From contig CANGDZ010000004.1 of the NCBI GenBank assembly GCA_947452785.1, positions 1 to 64,000 of the forward strand: 64,000 nucleotides of DNA. Direction: 5' to 3'. This DNA comes from Comamonadaceae bacterium. GTDB lineage: Bacteria; Pseudomonadota; Gammaproteobacteria; Burkholderiales; Burkholderiaceae_C. The translations under genes and the position numbers were made by a program. The notes beneath the pieces are model-generated. The model ran no database searches. It worked only from the letters and a program-made list of their open reading frames with translations, and was not told the origin of the DNA. How positions within the stretch are numbered: the first letter of the stretch is position 1; each line of letters starts with the position of its first letter. Positions 61,659 to 64,000 of the stretch are shown here, piece by piece.

Positions 61659-62462
61659 ATGTTAAACCCATCCCTTATTCACGATCTGGCGCAACAACTT
61701 CAAACAGCACGCGCAACACAAACTCAACTGCGGCAGCTTTCCAAAGCTCACCCGCAGGCCACTTTGGCTTCGGCGTACGCCATCCAGGACGCTTGGCTGC
61801 AACTTGAACTGCAACAAGGCCGTTCAGTCAAGGGCCGCAAAATTGGACTGACCTCCAAGGCGCTTCAGCAAACCTTCAAGGCTGCGGAGCCCACGCATGC
61901 CTCCCTGATGGACGACATGTTTTTTACCGATGGCTCCGAATTGCCCATCCATCGGTTCATTGCCCCACGCATTGAATCCGAACTTGCCTTTGTGCTCCAC
62001 AAACCATTGAAGGGACCTCACATCACATTGTTTGATGCTTTGGACGCTATCGCTTACGTCACTCCAGCCATTGAAATCATTGATTCCAGGATGGAATTGA
62101 TTGACCCGCAAACGAAAGGTACGCGCAACGTCATCGATCAGGTGGCAGACTTTGCGGGTTGTGCAGGCATTGTGGTCGGTGGCCGACCCATGCGTCCCGA
62201 CGCATTCGACATCAGCCGTGTGGGCGCCATTGTGTATAAAAATGGATCCATTGAAGATACAGGCGTGTCCGCCGCCGTCATGAATCACCCTGTGAATGCA
62301 GTGGTTTGGCTGGCGAACAAACTGACTGAAAGCGGCGAACATCTGCAAGCCGGTGAGTTGATCTTGGCTGGGGCCTTCACTCGACCAATGCCTGCGGGTT
62401 CAGGTGATAGCTTTCACATTGATTTCGGGGCCTTGGGGTGCATCGGATTTAAATGGGCTTAA
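61659..62462 (+). CDS. 2-oxo-4-enoate hydratase, HpaH-like (2-oxo-hept-4-ene-1,7-dioate hydratase-like)
   Basis: GRKIGLTSKALQQTF...LMDDMFFTDGSELPIHRFIAPRIESELAFVL...IDSRMELIDPQTKGTRNVIDQVADFAGCAGIVVGGRP. Confidence 0.9.
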   Translation: MLNPSLIHDLAQQLQTARATQTQLRQLSKAHPQATLASAYAIQDAWLQLELQQGRSVKGRKIGLTSKALQQTFKAAEPTHASLMDDMFFTDGSELPIHRFIAPRIESELAFVLHKPLKGPHITLFDALDAIAYVTPAIEIIDSRMELIDPQTKGTRNVIDQVADFAGCAGIVVGGRPMRPDAFDISRVGAIVYKNGSIEDTGVSAAVMNHPVNAVVWLANKLTESGEHLQAGELILAGAFTRPMPAGSGDSFHIDFGALGCIGFKWA

Positions 62463-62566
62463 GTCCAAAAGAAAATTGTATGTGCGTTTGGAGAGAACGC
62501 GTGTCTTTTCGCTAGATTACTGCCATGGGCCTGATTGAGCCTATCGGGAACGAAGTGGTTCTACCA

Positions 62567-63322
62567 TCAAGCCCGCAATTTGCTGCACACCGGGCACTGC
62601 GCATGGCGCGCAATGCTTACCTCGCTCCAGTCCATGTGACGCGCATCCAGCATCAGCAGCCGTCCGGCGAGTGAACTGCCCGCGTGGCCGATCAGTTTCA
62701 GCGCTTCAGCGGCCTGCATGCTGCCGATGATGCCCACCAGCGGCGCAAACACGCCCATCGTGGCGCAACGGGTTTCTTCGGGCGCGGGTTCGGGGGGGAA
62801 GACGCAGGCGTAGCAAGGTGACGTGGGCTGGCGCGGATCGAATACCGAGACCTGCCCGTCCATGCGAATCGCCGCGCCCGAGACCAGCGGTTTGCCGTGT
62901 CGCATGCAGGCCAAATTCACGGCATGGCGGGTGGCAAAGTTATCACAGCAGTCCAGCACCACATCGGCCTGCGCCACCAATCGGTCCAAGAGCGCGGCGT
63001 CGGCACTCTCGGCCAAGGCAGTGACCTTCACGTCCGGGTTGATGGCGTGAATGGCTTGCTGCGCCGAATCCACTTTGAGTTGCCCGACGCGCTCCAGTGT
63101 GTGGGCAATTTGCCGTTGCAAGTTGGTGGCGTCCACCTCGTCGTGATCGACCAAGGTGATGTGACCGACACCGGCGCTGGCCAAGTACAAGGCCACCGGG
63201 GAGCCGAGGCCGCCGGCGCCGATCACCAGGGCATGGGCGGCCAAGATGTGCTCTTGGCCTTCAATCCCCAGCTCGTCGAGCAAGATGTGGCGCGAGTAGC
63301 GCAGCAGCTGGTCGTCGGTCAT
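62567..63322 (-). CDS. moeB: HesA/MoeB/ThiF-family adenylyltransferase
   Basis: YSRHILLDELGIEGQEHILAAHALVIGAGGLGSPVALYLASAGVG; Zn motifs CYAC and CPVC. Confidence 0.9.
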   Translation of the reverse strand: MTDDQLLRYSRHILLDELGIEGQEHILAAHALVIGAGGLGSPVALYLASAGVGHITLVDHDEVDATNLQRQIAHTLERVGQLKVDSAQQAIHAINPDVKVTALAESADAALLDRLVAQADVVLDCCDNFATRHAVNLACMRHGKPLVSGAAIRMDGQVSVFDPRQPTSPCYACVFPPEPAPEETRCATMGVFAPLVGIIGSMQAAEALKLIGHAGSSLAGRLLMLDARHMDWSEVSIARHAQCPVCSKLRA

Positions 63323-63353
63323 GACAGGTCAGAGTCGGTGAAGTGCCGCCGAC

Positions 63354-64000
63354 TCAGTTGTCTTTTTTCTCTTCTTTGCGCACAGCCAAGGTTTTGCTCA
63401 CCAAGACCGTCTGGCCTTTGAGTTGGTTCAAGGCTTGATTCAACTGGAAGTCTTTGTCCGAGCCAAACTCGGGCGGGCGGCGCTCGGCCACGGGCTTTTT
63501 GGATTCTTCTTCCAGGCGTTTCATCGCGGTTTCACGAGCTTTTTCGCGTTCAGCATCTTTGGGCTCGGCTTCTTTGCCGTTGCCCAGGTGTTTTTCCAAA
63601 TCCGCTTCACGGGTGCGCAGTACGGCAAACGGGCTGCCGTTTTCGGTTTCGTCCACCATCACATCGGGGACGATGCCTTTGGCCTGAATCGAACGGCCGC
63701 TGGGCGTGTAGTAACGCGCGGTGGTGATTTTCAGCGCCGTGTCGGGCCCCAGTTGGCGCACAGTTTGCACAGAGCCCTTGCCAAAGGTCTGACTGCCCAT
63801 CAGGGTGGCGCGTTTGTGGTCTTGCAGGGCGCCGGCGACGATCTCGCTGGCCGAGGCCGAGCCTTCATTTACCAACACCACCAAAGGGATCTTCTTGAAA
63901 GCGCCTTGCGTGGCTTGGGTCAAACGACCGATGGGGTCGTTGCTGGCGCTGCGGCGCCAAAATTGGGGTGAGGCTTTGTAGGTGAATTTGCTTTCTTCCA
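63354..64000 (-). CDS. ctpA: S41-family C-terminal processing peptidase, 3' part, truncated by window edge
   Basis: [48 protein letters not shown]...[20 protein letters not shown]; frame stays open to 64000. Confidence 0.95.
   Translation of the reverse strand, partial: EESKFTYKASPQFWRRSASNDPIGRLTQATQGAFKKIPLVVLVNEGSASASEIVAGALQDHKRATLMGSQTFGKGSVQTVRQLGPDTALKITTARYYTPSGRSIQAKGIVPDVMVDETENGSPFAVLRTREADLEKHLGNGKEAEPKDAEREKARETAMKRLEEESKKPVAERRPPEFGSDKDFQLNQALNQLKGQTVLVSKTLAVRKEEKKDN

Overview
64 kb of a GC-rich, very probably betaproteobacterial (Burkholderiales/Comamonadaceae-like) chromosome. About 0-40 kb is mostly conserved housekeeping: rppH(partial)-proS-SLT-tamA-tamB; hemA-prfA-prmC-grxD; ugpBAEC-ugpQ; a FAD/Fe-S oxidase fusion; ubiE-Tim44-ubiJ-ubiB; fmdB-DUF502-aspS; nudB-ybhP-clsB-folE-BLUF. 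About 41-62.5 kb is accessory. It holds (i) a MarR-flanked operon of two Bug/TctC binding proteins, a cytoplasmic-type sulfatase and a SulP transporter, (ii) a VapBC toxin-antitoxin locus with a strong operator-like palindrome, and (iii) a ~13 kb catabolic block: LysR / Bug-Bug-ALDH(HpaE-like)-sulfatase-secreted MCP-sensor-like protein-TPP enzyme-Bug(leaderless)-Bug-TctB-TctA-hydratase(HpaH-like). Block (iii) is bounded by the intact 3' end of moeB on the right and a degenerate direct-repeat copy of the moeB 3' end on the left. This is a scar-like signature of island acquisition. The most promising candidate for an undescribed system is this island: import, desulfation and catabolism of an unknown organosulfate/carboxylate, with an unusual enzyme set and a stand-alone secreted chemoreceptor-like domain. 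No tRNA, rRNA, CRISPR, transposase or integrase was recognised. All family calls are from reading the translated ORFs; no database search was run.
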